A stretch of 64,000 nucleotides of DNA from Hemibagrus wyckioides (Eukaryota > Chordata > Actinopteri > Siluriformes > Bagridae), in assembly GCF_019097595.1 (NCBI RefSeq), contig NC_080713.1, positions 8,819,699 to 8,883,698 on the forward strand. Direction: 5' to 3'. The stretch's first letter is position 1, and each line of letters starts with the position of its first letter. A model generated the notes under the pieces. It worked only from the letters and a program-made list of their open reading frames with translations. It did no database searches and was not told the DNA's origin. Below, one piece after another: positions 37,851 through 51,196 of the stretch. A program made the position numbers and the translations under genes.

Positions 37851-38257
37851 AACTTCATTCTCCACTAGTAGACTTAAACTAGTCTTCTCAGGCTGTTTAC
37901 TACATCATATTATTTTGTTGCTTTAGGTTATGTATGGTAGCTTTTTACTGGTCACCTTTGCACTAGTCCACTCAGTCTACCTATTTATGGTACTTTATAC
38001 TCATTTCCAACAGCTTTACTATTTATTGCTACTCACCTCAGGTAACATTAATAGTCTGGGACCATATTACACTACTTTTACACTACAGTAGCTGCTTTAT
38101 CCAAACTACATTACACTAAGGCCCACTTTCTCTCTCTAGTATTGTTTCCTACTGCAGTAATCCATTTACACTACATGCTGTAGTTCACACACAACCTTAC
38201 ACTTATTCACTTGGACTAAAAACAGTGATGCTTTACACTTAGCTCTTAGTACTTTTA

Positions 38258-38512
<255 letters not shown>

Positions 38513-39060
38513 CTAAGGCAACCACACAGCAGCCTGGGGCAATATATTAGTGCTAAGATGGAATGGTAACCATAAAGACAGAGAAATCCATCCATCTACT
38601 CCCATGGGCAACATTACAGCACAAGGAATGAGGGGGTATCTATAGAAACAGCTAAAGCCCCACGGACCTGCCATAACAGCGTTATACTGACAGGAAATTG
38701 AGGGAGAGAATGTAACAGGGCTCAGTGTGATGAAAAATCACCACTGAAAAAAAGTGATACTAATCCCCAATCCTGTACATATAGACTTGTTTTTGTTTTT
38801 TAATTCATAAATATGTATTTCTGTTTTAAACACTGTTTGGAATTAATTCAGAATTTGTCTCTTATTTCCACCCAATCTGTCATTGTAAAGCCTTTATTTT
38901 GTCATATTCTATTGCTATTTTTTTTAAAAATACATGCTTTCTATGCATGCTCAAAAACATCTCAAAACAATAAATATTTTTAACATGGTGTGTAAATTAA
39001 AAAATCTGATGTTTTTAAATGTTTAATGTTTTTAATATGGTAATGTAATATGGAAAAAAT

Positions 39061-39086
39061 GTTTAATATATATTATATATATTATA

Positions 39087-39170
<84 letters not shown>
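39061..39170. repeat. (AT)n tract in a pak1 intron
   Basis: About 100 bases of almost pure AT alternation between exons 9 and 10, a cruciform-prone sequence, continuing into AT-rich DNA to 39360. Confidence 0.97.
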
Positions 39171-39432
39171 TGTTATTATTATTATAAATTTTTATATCTA
39201 TTTATTTATATTATATTTTATTAATTATTTAATCTTTAATTTGTATTTAAACAGTGGTGGCTCTGATCAGAAAATCATGATGCTGGCAAATAAATAAATA
39301 AATTAAATAAATAATTATTTTAAAAAATAAAATTAAAAAATAAAATATTATTAATTCCTGGGCTTTCTGTCCTTCTGTGTGTATTTTGTGCAGACCTGGA
39401 TGCTGTCTGCACTTCCGTCCGTGAGCTTCTTA

Positions 39433-39546
<114 letters not shown>

Positions 39547-39815
39547 CTAAAAGCCGGCCAGATAAAAGACAACCTTTAGCACCACGTTAAAGAGCCATGT
39601 GGAAAAAAGAGCACAAACGAAAGTATTCACAGAGCCCATTAGGCCCCTCTCTCTCTCTCTCTTTCTCTCGCTCTTTTGCTCTTTCACTCTCTCCTCCAGC
39701 CCATGAGTGGCCTTCGAGTAAAAACCTGCTTTCATTTGATGAAATCCCACACATCAATAGCTACTGAAAGACACATTGTTCTTCATCTACAGCATCTTTG
39801 AGGTTCTCCTTTTAC

Positions 39816-39864
39816 CTCTTGTCCTGTGGCGATGTCTATTGCTGTGTAGACCGTTCCAGACGCC
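39816..39864 (-). CDS. pak1: pak1 coding exon 8 (glycine loop)
   Basis: 49 bases encoding (G)ASGTVYTAIDIATGQE. Human PAK1 has TAMDVATGQE, so there are two conservative changes. Acceptor ATCTCAG, donor GTAAAA, phase 0. Confidence 0.93.
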
Positions 39865-39965
39865 CTGAGATCCAAAACAAAGAGAATGGTTGAGAATTTT
39901 AAAAGGGGTTTTATTTTGTAAAGATGTTTGCGACTGTTAATGACACATATGTGAAAGGAGACTCA

Positions 39966-40070
<105 letters not shown>

Positions 40071-40530
40071 TTAGTGTTTCTTTATTTTTCTCGTTCTTCT
40101 AATTGACTTCTAGTCAAAAGATGTCCTCCAGACCGGTAGGGAGTAAAATATTCTCTGTGTGTATGTATCTGCATGGCATGGCTGTTAGCATGGCACTGGA
40201 CTGGATTTGTGTTTCTGTTTTATTTTGGTAGATTCAATACTGTTCACTGGGAAAATTTCTTGCCACCAAAATCACCTCTGTTCTGGTTTTGATGGGTTTA
40301 GCTTGCAGATGTCTTTAAATAAGAAACATCAGATATTGAAACTGAATTATTTACTTTAAGGTTCCCTTTACTAATATTTATTGTACTAGTTAACATTAAC
40401 AAAGCATGGATTTTAAAGTAATCGGTTAAGTTAACAAATGTAAGTGTAATTAACTAATGCTTAAAAGTACAAATTGTAGACTTCTGAATTTTGACAATTA
40501 CTAACCGTAACCATGTTTATTGTGCAGCGT

Positions 40531-40662
40531 GAGAGTATAAACATTGGTTAATGAGAGTATAAACTTTGGTTAGTGAGAGTATAAACATTGGTTAATGAGA
40601 GTATAAACATTGGTTAATGAGAGTATAAACATTGGTTAGTGAGAGTATAAACATTGGTTAAT
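40531..40662. repeat. 22-base tandem repeat, six copies
   Basis: Six direct copies of GAGAGTATAAACATTGGTTA AT with single-base variants, exactly 132 bases, in a pak1 intron. Confidence 0.95.
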
Positions 40663-41546
40663 GCAGATGTTGAGTATTTGGCATTGACATAAAGCTGAGC
40701 TAAGCTTTTGCTATGGCATACAGATCACCGCTGACTTATGGTTATTTAGCTTTTTCTTTTCTGTGTTATCTCATATCCAGTTGGTTTGGGCTCTCAAAAC
40801 TAAAAGAATTATGGCTTAGCATTTATCTGGATGTTGTGTGGTTATTTTTGTCCGATGAAGAGAAGTGCATATGATTAGGACATTAAACATGTTAAATCAT
40901 AATCCACCCAACGGTACAAGCTATAAGCCATTTTAGATTTGGTGGTGATGATACCCCAAAACTGACCAGATCTGGACGACCCTTTAGCGGCACACCATGT
41001 TCTTCCTCACATCAGAGGTGTTCATAAGAAAGCTAAGAATCAAATATGTCCAAGCTGACCAAAGTTAAACGTCCTGTTGCATCCATGAGAAAAAAAAAAA
41101 AAAATCAGAATGCAACAATTATTGGTCAGTTATTCTCATGGTGGATTTGTGGGATCCATTCACTTCCTCTTTTAAATCTAAACAAATCATCTCGCATTCT
41201 CAAAACAGCAGCCACACAGACTCATGCTGTGGTGTTTCCACCAAACTGGAGAGCAAAAACCCAAAGGAAACAGTGGACAACAAAAGAGAAAAAAAAAAAC
41301 TGTGAGAAGGTACAGAAAATAAGGACAGATGAGGCTGTGGATATAGTTTATGATTCCGGAGTGTTCTCTCGAGGCCACACAGGGAACACACACACACACA
41401 CACACACTAGGAGTGTTAGGTAAGTCAGTGGAGAAGCCTGGCAACCATGAAGGGGGACACTTTAGGAGTCCTGGCTGAAATAAGTTGGAGGAAAAAAAAA
41501 GACACACTGGAGGAGAGAGTGGTTGTGAAGCAGCATCCCTTTCTTA

Positions 41547-41561
41547 CCAGCAGAGGGCGAG
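41547..41561 (+). promoter_or_regulatory. CTCF-like motif CCAGCAGAGGGCGAG
   Basis: The sequence fits the CTCF core consensus (CCASYAGRKGGCRS) at every core position. It lies in the pak1 intron between coding exons 6 and 7. This is a motif match only. Confidence 0.4.
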
Positions 41562-42103
41562 CTGAGTGCGTCTGGAGCGGGAGCGTTTGATAAAACACAG
41601 ACTCTTAGACAAAAGTGGAATTTGGAGCACAATTATTGAAGTTATTCATTCAGGAAGTGTTAGTCAGTCAAACAGCAGGGTTACTAAAATGACTAAGAAT
41701 GAAATCAGGTTGAAATGGTTTTTGTGTTATTACTAGACGAGTAAAGAAAACTGTATTTGATTAGCTTGTTTAGTTTTGAACTGGAGGAAAATTCCTAAAT
41801 ATCTAAGTAGCTGCTTGCTAGCAACATCAACCCTGTCCCTACAGCACAAAACTGATTATCTAGAATGTGTAGGCTAACGCTGGTGTTGCTTTTCTTCTAT
41901 ACAGCTTTGATTAGCTATCGTTTGTTAGGATTAAACGTTTCATCGACGGCACAGTCGCTTGCATTAGATATCATATATCATCATGATGGAATTTTAATAC
42001 ACACATATTTTTATGCAGCAAGTGAGGGCACTATTAGCGAACGACTCTTTGGACCTTGGAGGCATTTCTAGTAGCGTGAGGAAAAACGTTGAGGGAATCT
42101 TAC

Positions 42104-42290
42104 GCAGTTTCTCCAGAATCTCCTCGTCGGACATCTTCTTCTTGCGGTTCTTGTCGGCGGCGCGTGGCGTGGTAGAGGAGGCGGCTGGAGCGGCGCTGCC
42201 TCCCTCGGCAGGTGGAGGAGAGACGGGAGACGGGGGTGCATCTTTGACAGGGGCGGGAGGCAGGGGCTCAATTACCGAACGGGTATAAAT
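42104..42290 (-). CDS. pak1: pak1 coding exon 6 (variable linker)
   Basis: 187 bases encoding [20 protein letters not shown], a Pro/Ser/Ala-rich linker, and [17 protein letters not shown] leading into the kinase domain. The linker diverges from mammals ([20 protein letters not shown]), as expected for this region. Acceptor CCACAG, donor GTAAGA, phase 1. Confidence 0.93.
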
Positions 42291-43029
42291 CTGTGGAGAG
42301 GCATAGAGAAAAGCTTCAGGGGAGGCACTGCTGAGATTCGGTTTCATTTATTTATTCATTTGAAACCTCAACGAAAGACACCGAGGGCAAACTGTCATTT
42401 ACAGCGGCGTCGAGTTACACAGAGAACGAAGACAAATCAAAGACACCGACACAGAAAGTCATTAAGTCAAATATTTACAACCAGACATAAAATGGCCCAG
42501 AGTAAAAGGCGAATGCAGGAGGAGGAAATTAGGGAATTAGATATTTGTGCATACACAGCAAGTCATGGATGAGGGATCCGGAGAAATCCTGGGAAAGAGT
42601 TGACATGAAAGGCGGACATTATAATGCTGAAGCAATATGTACAGGTTTTCATACAACAGCTCAGGGAGGACAAGGGCACTTCAAGGGGTGCTACTACTTA
42701 ATTAGGTACAAGGCTCCGTTTGTAGAATCTCATTTGTTCCCTGATGCAAAATGAAAGGCTGCATAATGACACAGTTGCTCTATAGTTTTCAACTGATCTG
42801 GTCAAACCTCATTTTTTTTGTCCCAATTTGGTCATTTCTGAAGCCAGCAACCGCATCTTTTCACAACTACTGCTCATGCTGTGTCTACACACACACACAT
42901 ACACACACACACACGCAGAAAGCACCAGCAGTTTTAATCTTGGTCACCTGGTCACAGATAACGGCCGAAAGGTCAGGATTCAGATCGCCAGACAATAAAT
43001 TGAATCCTTTTCCCTTGTGCCACACATTG

Positions 43030-43235
43030 TCTGTATTTGTCACATACATTACTGCACAGTGAAATTCTTTCTTCGCATATCCCTCCTTGGAGGTTGGGGT
43101 CAGGGCGCAGGGGCAGCCGTGATGCAGGAGCATGGTGGGTTGGGGGCTTTACTCAAGGGCCCAAACGGTGGCAGCTTGGGGCTGGGGCTTGAACCCTGAT
43201 CATCCCGTCAACGACCCAGAGCCTTAACCACTTAA
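43030..43235 (-). repeat. SINE-like tract in a pak1 intron
   Basis: CACAGTGAAATTCTTTCTTC ... GGGGCTTGAACCCTGATCAT ... CAGAGCCTTAACCACTTA. Confidence 0.55.
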
Positions 43236-43454
43236 AATTTGGGCTCACAAGGGTAATTGCATTGTGGCATCTTCTCTGCCCTGACCACGTGGCCCTGTCC
43301 AGAAGATTATATGAGTCTACCATGCCGGAATTGGCTATATTTATAAGTCAAAAGAGTTGTAAAGTAACTGGAGAAGCTGTCTGGTGTCTTCTATAAAAGT
43401 GCAGAATATTTTTTCATTTTTCAGACTGGCTTTTATTTTCTGCTGACCCAGATC

Positions 43455-43533
43455 TTTTTTTTTTTTTTTTTTTTTTAAGGAATACCATGTGCTTTCTCTT
43501 AGGAGATAAAAAAAAAAAAAAAAAAAAAAAAAC
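43455..43533. repeat. Poly(T) and poly(A) tracts facing each other
   Basis: About 24 T, a 30-base spacer, then about 25 A: a perfect potential hairpin stem in a pak1 intron. Confidence 0.9.
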
Positions 43534-44263
43534 ACCAAAAGGGAAGTCAGGTGCAGTCAGATGTTCACTTACTGTGGCACCATGGGGGGAAGAGGGGAGG
43601 GGGATAGAGAGATGGAGACAGACAAATGGTGTGAGAGAGAGAGAGAAATAGAAGGAGAGAGATCTTCTTATACACTTACTAAGTTTGCTGCTAGCCACAC
43701 ACTACCACACACACACACTAAAACAGAGGGAGGATTCTCCAGTCCCAAGTGTTGTGGAGCAACGCACTTTATCCTTAATCTCAGAACAAAGGCCTGTGTG
43801 TTGAGTCTAAATGAAATGCCGGCTTGGCGTTCCCCGTCTCTGACTCCAGCAGGAGATAAATGGAACATCAGCACACTCATTATTCCAACTGCTGAGAAAA
43901 CATGCAGCCTGGTTTATTTAATCCAATCAGAGAGGCTGCCTGGGACTAGAGGCAACCCAAGATTTACTCAGCAGTGTAAATGAAGCTAAACTGAATCAGT
44001 GTGATATGATGCAAGCAATCAGAGCTTTGCTTTGAGACATGGTGCATTATCATGCTGGATGTTTTCATGAGATGGGTGACCAGAAAGGGATGGACAACAT
44101 GGCTACTTATGTTGGCTGTCATTGTGAACTGTTGACACAAAGCAGGTTGGGTCCATGGATTCATGTAGCCGCAGACCAAGCAACAATTATCTAACGTTTA
44201 ACTGTGCGGCTGTGTAAGCCTGTACCAGGAGTGAAACATCTGCCCAAAGGTTTGTCCACATGT

Positions 44264-44624
44264 TGAGCGAGTTTGACAAGGGCCAAATTGTGATGGCTAG
44301 ACAACTGGATCCAAAACTGCAGCTCTTGTGGGGTGTTCCCGGGCTGCAGTGGTCAGTATCTATCAAAAGTGGTCCAAGGAAGGAACAGTCGTGAACCTCT
44401 GACTGGGTCATGGGCGGTCAGCGCTCACTGATGCACGTTAAGGCTGGCCCGTGTGATCCGATCCAACAGACGAGCTACTGTTGCTCAGATTGCTGAAGAA
44501 GTTAATGCTGGTTCTGATAGAAAGGTGTCAGAATACACAGTGTATAAAGGGTCAGGGCTATTTTGTCAGCTAAAGGGGGACCAACACAACATTAGGAAGG
44601 TGGTCATGTTATGGCTGGTCAGTG
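44264..44624 (+). mobile_element. 5'-truncated Tc1 derivative in a pak1 intron
   Basis: Starts inside the HTH coding region (GAGCGAGTTTGACAAGGGCC), passes the same deletion junction and ends ...ATGGCTGGTCAGTG before TA. Confidence 0.82.
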
Positions 44625-45239
44625 TATATATAAATATAGATATTCTGTTTGGGATGTGTATATTTGTAAAACGCATTTAGGCTTTTCCCTTTCATATTAA
44701 GGTCTTAATCAGAAACAAAATAAAACTGTTTAATTTAAATGGATCGTTATCATACATGCAAACATACAGCACTGTGTCTCTGCAAGCTGAAACACGTAAA
44801 AGGTCATTTTAACACAATAAGAAGATTGATAGTGCTATAATTATTCTGTAACGGCTCAGGCAGCAATCACAGCAGTCAGGCTCATTAAAATGCAAGCTAA
44901 CGAAATCAATAAAACATCCAGACACCACCTGCCACGGCCCAATAAAAATAAAGCCCCTCTCAAATAATTAGCAATTTGGTGTCGAAAATCAGTCCAGGGC
45001 ATCTGTGTATGCACATGTGTGTGTGTGTGTGTTCAGATTTCCGCAGATCATCCATCGTGTGTTGTGGTTTAGAATCAGGTTTAATGAGGCTGAACTGGTT
45101 CCACATTCATATCAACGCAGGCAGACACAGCAGCACTGCTTGGCTTCTTGTAATCTTCCTCAGAGACAGCTGAGACGTTCCTCCGTCTCCTAACACCTCC
45201 ACTCCCACACTCACTCGCTCTAGCTCCCTGCTTCACTCC

Positions 45240-46450
45240 CTCCCTCTGCAAACCGAGGATATATAATTCTCCCCTTTCCACTCAAGTTCTCTCCTCCTTC
45301 TGTCCATCCTTCACTCCCCTCCTTGTCTGTTACGCACCTCATTCTGTCATTCCTAGACTTTTACTCACCCCTTTTTGTCCTTTACTCACTTCCTTTTGTC
45401 GTTCACTCGCCTCCCTTTATCTGTCCTTCACTCAGCTCCTTTTTTTACTCACTGCTATCCTACACTCCTCTCCTATGCTGCCCTTCTACACTCACCTCCT
45501 ACACGACTATCCTTCTATCCATCCTTCATTCCCTTCCTTTTATTCATCTGTCACGCCCCTCCTTCACTCTCCTACTAATGTCCTTCACTCTGCTCCTCCT
45601 GTCCTTTACTCTGCCTCCTCCCATCCTTTACTCTCCTCCTCCTGTTTTTCACTCTCCTCCTCCTGTCCTTTATTCTCCTCCTCCTGTCCTTTACTCACTG
45701 TTTTCCTGTTCTTCATTCATGGTCTTCGTGTCCTTCACTCTCCACCACCTGTCCTTCATTTACCTCCTCCTGTCCTTCATTCACTGCCCTCCTTCACCCC
45801 TCTCCTTCTGTCCATCCTTCACTCTCTGCCCACATTCACTCCCATTCTACACCACCCTCACTCACCCCTCTTCTTCTGTCCACCCTTCCCTCACTACCCT
45901 CCTTCACCACTCTCCTTCTGTCCATCCTTCACTCACCTCCCTCTGTCCATCCTTCACTCTCTGCCCTCATTCACTCCCATTCTACACCACCCTCACTCAC
46001 CCCTCTTCTTCTGTCCACCCTTCCCTCACTACCCTCCTTCACCACTCTCCTTCTATCCATCCTTCACTCTCTGCCCTCATTCACTCCCATTCTACACCAC
46101 CCTCACTCACCCCTCTTCTTCTGTCCACCCTTCCCTCACTACCCTCCTTCACCACTCTCCTTCTGTCCATCTTTCACTCACCTCCCTCTGTCCATCCCTC
46201 ACTCACCCCTCTTCTTCTCACATGCCCACATTCACTTCCCTCCTTCTGTCTATCCTCCAGTCCACAGCCTTGTGTCCACTACTCCCCAGGTTTCTGTCCA
46301 ATCCTTCTGTCCTTCACTCACTGCTTTCCTACACACCTCTCCTTCTGTCCACTTCCACACCACTATCTTACACTTCTCTCCTTCTGTCCATCCTTCACAC
46401 TCTTCTTTCGCACTCATCTTTTACTCCCCTCCTCCATTCTGTCCATTAAA
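45240..46450 (+). repeat. Pyrimidine-rich minisatellite (about 1.2 kb) in a pak1 intron
   Basis: Almost purine-free on the plus strand, built of CTCCTTCTGTCCATCCTTCA CT-like words, with a longer tandem (about 110-150 bases) from 45.80 to 46.20 kb. The 411-codon frame is a repeat by-product. Confidence 0.93.
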
Positions 46451-46948
46451 ATCCCCTTCCGCTTTCTCTTAGAATACATTCCACTTAAAATAAACACTAC
46501 TACGTTTTTATTTTATTTTATTCTGGAGTCAAGTCAAAAGAAGAAACATTTCTACTAAAAAAAAATCCTCATAGAAACCAGACAAATTCCCAGCAAAATT
46601 CCTATTAAATTGTTCATATTTCCCCAACATTGTGAAGCCAACATATACACTGTGGCCTGAATAAAAATAAACTACACAAATCTGTTCCTCAATTACTCTG
46701 CTTGGAGACACATGGCTGATTCCTAGTGCTTGTTATAAGGCATACCCAAGCAGTGCTACCTGAGCCACAAAGGAGGGAGAGAAACGAGCAGGGAAAAAGA
46801 AATAGAGCGGGTAGAGGGGAAGAAACAGAAGGGAAGAGGGAGGAGCATGTAAAAGAAAGGAGAGAGCAAGGAGAGCGATGGGAAAGCCATGAGGATTAAA
46901 ACACAAACAAAGGTGGAAATTCGAATCTTGCGTGCAAGCTGGACTCAC

Positions 46949-47062
46949 GGATTTGGTGTGTTCGGGTCGTGGAGCGATCACGGGTGGCGGCGTGGCCTCG
47001 TCCTCGTCTTCGTCCTCGGATACGGTTGCTACGGCGGGGTTTTCAGACACGGCTTTGGAGTT
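46949..47062 (-). CDS. pak1: pak1 coding exon 5 (acidic and PIX-binding region)
   Basis: 114 bases encoding [14 protein letters not shown], the acidic run [11 protein letters not shown] and [14 protein letters not shown], the non-canonical SH3 ligand for PIX/Cool proteins. Acceptor CTCCACAG, donor GTGAGT, phase 0 at both ends. Confidence 0.94.
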
Positions 47063-47549
47063 CTGTGGAGGGAAGCGGAAGCTGAGTCGGCACTAATATC
47101 TAGCTTTATGCTTCGGCTTTGATAAATTGCAGCGGGGCTAGAGCTGACAACTTACTGGCCTACATAAGCCGCATTAAAGATCAGCGATGGAATAGAGCTA
47201 GCTGTGAGAAATTCCCTTTTTAGTGACATAACCGCAGGCACAAAACTGAATCATGCCTCTGCTCTAAACCCAGGCAACATGGCACCCAAACTGCACAGTC
47301 AGCAAGGTCTGAAAAGAAAAAGACGCTGATTCACAGTGTAGAGGCGTGTGTCTGTGAAAGAGTGTGTGTGCTTTCAGCAAGAGTGTGTGTTTGTAATGTG
47401 GATTTTAGGTCACTTTCATTTCTTAGCTATTTGTTTGAGCTAATTTTGCACTGAATGGAATTAAATAAACCAACAATACTGGGGAAAGCCAAATAGGGCT
47501 GAAATTTAGAAAAAAGGGAAAGAATTTCCAAGGTGAAAATAACAAAAAA

Positions 47550-47612
47550 ACAAACTTAAATAAATAAATAAATAAATAAAATAAAATAAAATAAAATAAA
47601 ATAAAATAAAAA
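47550..47612. repeat. (AAAT)n/(AAAAT)n microsatellite
   Basis: AAATA units then AAAATA units, about 60 bases, in a pak1 intron. Confidence 0.9.
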
Positions 47613-48349
47613 TCTAATTAATTTCTCTCTTTTTTAAATTCAGTGCTCTGTCCTTTGTCTAAATTATATTTGGTTAACTTCCTGTGGTCCGGTGAAACAG
47701 CTTTCTCACTGAACCTCAGGTTGTTTCTGTGTTTTCCCTTGAGTCGGAGGGAAAGGGGTAGTTGGTGAGGGGTATTTTGGGGGGAATCCGTGCCATAGTT
47801 CAATTCAAAAATACATATAAATGATATGAATAAATTGTGTAGCAACACTGCAAAAAAAATCTGTCTGTAGTAGGGACTTTCTGTTTAATGGGAACAGGAC
47901 ATGTATCTGGAGAAATGAACAAGAGAATGGTCAGTCCTCTGTATTTCATTTCCGACACTGTAGTGAGCACAGAGCCAAAGCTGTGTGTTTGATGATCACG
48001 ATGAAACACTAACACAGACGACGAATTTGACCTAACCTCAATTCCACAGAAAACATGGGGGAATTTTTCGGAGAGACACGGCTGAAATACCAAAATAAAC
48101 GAGACATGAGACTCATCGTTTTCTTGGGGGAGCTTAGTGATACTAAATATGGATGCAATTTTTATTGTTTCACTGTGTGAAAAAGAAGAGTGAGAGTCAG
48201 GCAGGGATTAAAGTGAGAGTCTATGAGTGTGCTTGTATGTGAGCAGCCATTGGAAATGATGTTCTGTCTGTGTGAAGTATGAAGCTGTGATAAACCTTTT
48301 CCATCTTTCTCTCACACACACACACACACACCATCAGCTGAAGACTTAC

Positions 48350-48387
48350 CGGAACATTGGAGGAGCTGTAACTGTCCAAGCTTTTAT
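48350..48387 (-). CDS. pak1: pak1 coding exon 4 (38-base microexon)
   Basis: 38 bases encoding DKSLDSYSSSNVP, corresponding to the DKSAEDYNSSNAL region of human PAK1. Acceptor TTTGCAG, donor GTAAGT. It closes phase 1 and ends in phase 0, so it keeps the frame between exons 3 and 5. Confidence 0.9.
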
Positions 48388-48499
48388 CTGCAAAGGGGAA
48401 AAAAAGACCCAGAAAGGAAAGAAAGCCCTTATGAGTAAACCTTGTTTTTAAAGATACTGTGTGTGTAGCCATGATCATTACACACAATGAAACTCCCAC

Positions 48500-48647
48500 C
48501 TGTGAAGCTCATATACTTCTGGCTGTTAGCCGTCTCTTTGGAGTCGTAGAACTTCAGTACATCTAGGACGGCCTGAGGGTTTTTCTTCTGCTCCAGCTTG
48601 GTGATGTTAGACGTCTGGAGCAGACGAGCCCACTGCTCTGGCATACC
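48500..48647 (-). CDS. pak1: pak1 coding exon 3 (autoinhibitory domain)
   Basis: 148 bases encoding [38 protein letters not shown] and [11 protein letters not shown]. This is the autoinhibitory switch segment that packs on the kinase lobe in the inactive dimer. Acceptor GTGTAG, donor GTGGGA, phase 1. Confidence 0.95.
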
Positions 48648-49006
48648 CTACACACACACACGCACACAAATTAACATGGAAATCAATTGTGCAGCAAAGC
48701 TATTAAAGTAAATATGACCTATAAAAGCAAACACATTTCTCTTTAAGGTACTGAACAACCATCAGTGTAGAAATTTGCAGTTTCAGTTCCTATTAACCCG
48801 ATATTCTGCAAGCCAAGCATTAGGAATACAAAAGTACAGTAATTTGTCACTCTAATACAGTATAGATCACAGAAACCGCAAAAGTGGATCTGAAAGCTAG
48901 ACAGTGTGTTGACCTCGATCTCCAAACGCAGCATGTTTTCTACAGGACACACAGTGAACTGAGAGAACTATGAGAACCTCACACCCTACACAAAGTGTAC
49001 ACTTAC

Positions 49007-49101
49007 AGTGAACTCTCCGGTGACGGCATCGAAGCCCACGTGGATGGTGTGCTCAAAGTCTGACGGCAGAGAGATCTCTGGACGCTCCTTCTTCTTGTTG
49101 G
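49007..49101 (-). CDS. pak1: pak1 coding exon 2 (CRIB/PBD)
   Basis: 95 bases. The translation [20 protein letters not shown] continues [11 protein letters not shown]: the Cdc42/Rac-binding motif ISxPxxFxHxxHVG and the start of the autoinhibitory region. The basic run reads NKKKERPE, two residues shorter than the human NKKKEKERPE. Acceptor CCTCAG, donor GTAAGT. Confidence 0.95.
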
Positions 49102-50355
49102 CTGAGGACGGACACACGGGAGAAGAAAGAATAATTTGATGGAGAATACATCAGATGTAAAAGGATTTCATTTCTGATGAAAATGACACGTCTGCATCTG
49201 CTGAAATCGCTACGACAGCAGTGAGCTCAGTTAGCAGTCACACTCGGGACGTTTTGATAAAGACTCGGAGGCTGGAGTCAGACTCGTTCTGTTTAATCAG
49301 CCATTTCTGAGGCAGGCTGTAAGGAGAATGCTGGCAGACAATACAGAAATCAGCTGTTGTAGATTCGAAAATATTTCAGACTAGATAGGAAAAGTTTTAT
49401 TTATTTATTTATTTACTTACTTACTTTTTGCTTTAATGGCACCTCAGCACGTTTACTCAAAACGGCTAATCTTATTTTCAGAAGCTAATCATGTGGGACT
49501 TGATTGGGTGAAAAACATCCCATCACTACTCCCATCTCCTCCTCCATCCATTCCTAAGATGTAAAGATATTCTGCTGCTGCGTTCGATTAATAGAAAACT
49601 GTCTGAATAATGATGTCCTAAAAACCTTTACGTTTTATTGAATGATGGCTACACTTATGACCCCTAATGTCTGATCTCAAGTACAGGAACAGCGCTGGGG
49701 TTCCATCAGATCCGCCAGCAGCATGGATGAATGACAGGATCTGATTAAATTCAGACATATGGATAAAGAGAAAAACATTCCTTATTCAGATGATCTGATT
49801 TGCATGTGGAGTTTGTGTACAAATCGCATTGCTGAGCCGAATGCTGGCTTTAAAAGCGAGCGTGTGATGCGGTTTTTAAGATGCGGAACTAAAGACGCAA
49901 AGGCCTGGAAGCAAACATGTTTTGGATGATTGATTGAAGAGTGATTTTTGGCTGTTCTATTCATTTCAACCATCAACACTCCTAGTAATCGCTCATTCTG
50001 TCTCTCTCTCGGCTCAGGGCAGCCAGCTGCCGTGTGCTGGGTGTTGTGTCGAGGTCAGGCTGGTTATGTAAGGTTAACTATTTGCTAGCAGGAAGCTAAT
50101 TAACTGAGCAGGCGTGCTGAAACGCGAGACATTCTCTGCTCATGACTTTGCACTGATTAGCCCGTGACTCTAAAGGCGTATTTTTTCGGGGACCTTTTAC
50201 AGCCTGAAACATCGAGTTATTAATTAAATAGAGGAATTTAATATTTTAGGAATGAAAAAAGCCATTTTCCACCAACCCAGAAACCTCAAATTATTTTAAA
50301 ATGGAATACTATTTTGGCAGATATTCCGGCATGTTCCATTGTCCCTGAGACTCAC

Positions 50356-50572
50356 TCTTATCTCCTCCTCCGGTGAGGATGGAGCGGATGGAGCGGTCCT
50401 TGCGCTTCTTGTCCTCGGGATTGGGCGGCAGGGGTTTGGAGGTGTGGTTCATTGCGCTCGGCTCTTTGATACCGGATCCCATCATGGTGCTGGTGTTCCT
50501 CATAGGCGGTGCTGGTGGCTTGTCCTCCACTTCTCCGTTATCGGACATCACGTAGTGCAGGAGCAGCTAGCT
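50356..50572 (-). CDS. pak1: pak1 coding exon 1 (start codon)
   Basis: ATG at 50548-50546; the ORF can be read three bases further through a GTG, but family alignment fixes the ATG ([18 protein letters not shown]). It encodes the Nck-binding proline motif, [15 protein letters not shown] and the basic stretch. Acceptor TTTCTTTCAG before 50572 leaves 24 bases of 5'UTR. Donor GTGAGT after 50356, phase 1. A Tc1-derived MITE ends only about 90 bases upstream of the acceptor. Confidence 0.93.
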
Positions 50573-50661
50573 CTGAAAGAAAAATATATATGGTTAATGA
50601 AGTGGGAAGGTCAAATTAAAGCTCAAACATTGTCATTTTAGGCAGAAAGGAAATCTAGAGA

Positions 50662-51196
<535 letters not shown>

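Noticed and set aside
45323..46558. 411-codon and overlapping 324-codon open frames
   Set aside because: They arise from a pyrimidine-rich minisatellite in a pak1 intron; composition is Ser/Pro/Leu/His only.
50309..50551. Reading pak1 exon 1 through to [15 protein letters not shown]
   Set aside because: Those residues are intron translation beyond the GTGAGT donor at 50355; family alignment continues in the next exon.
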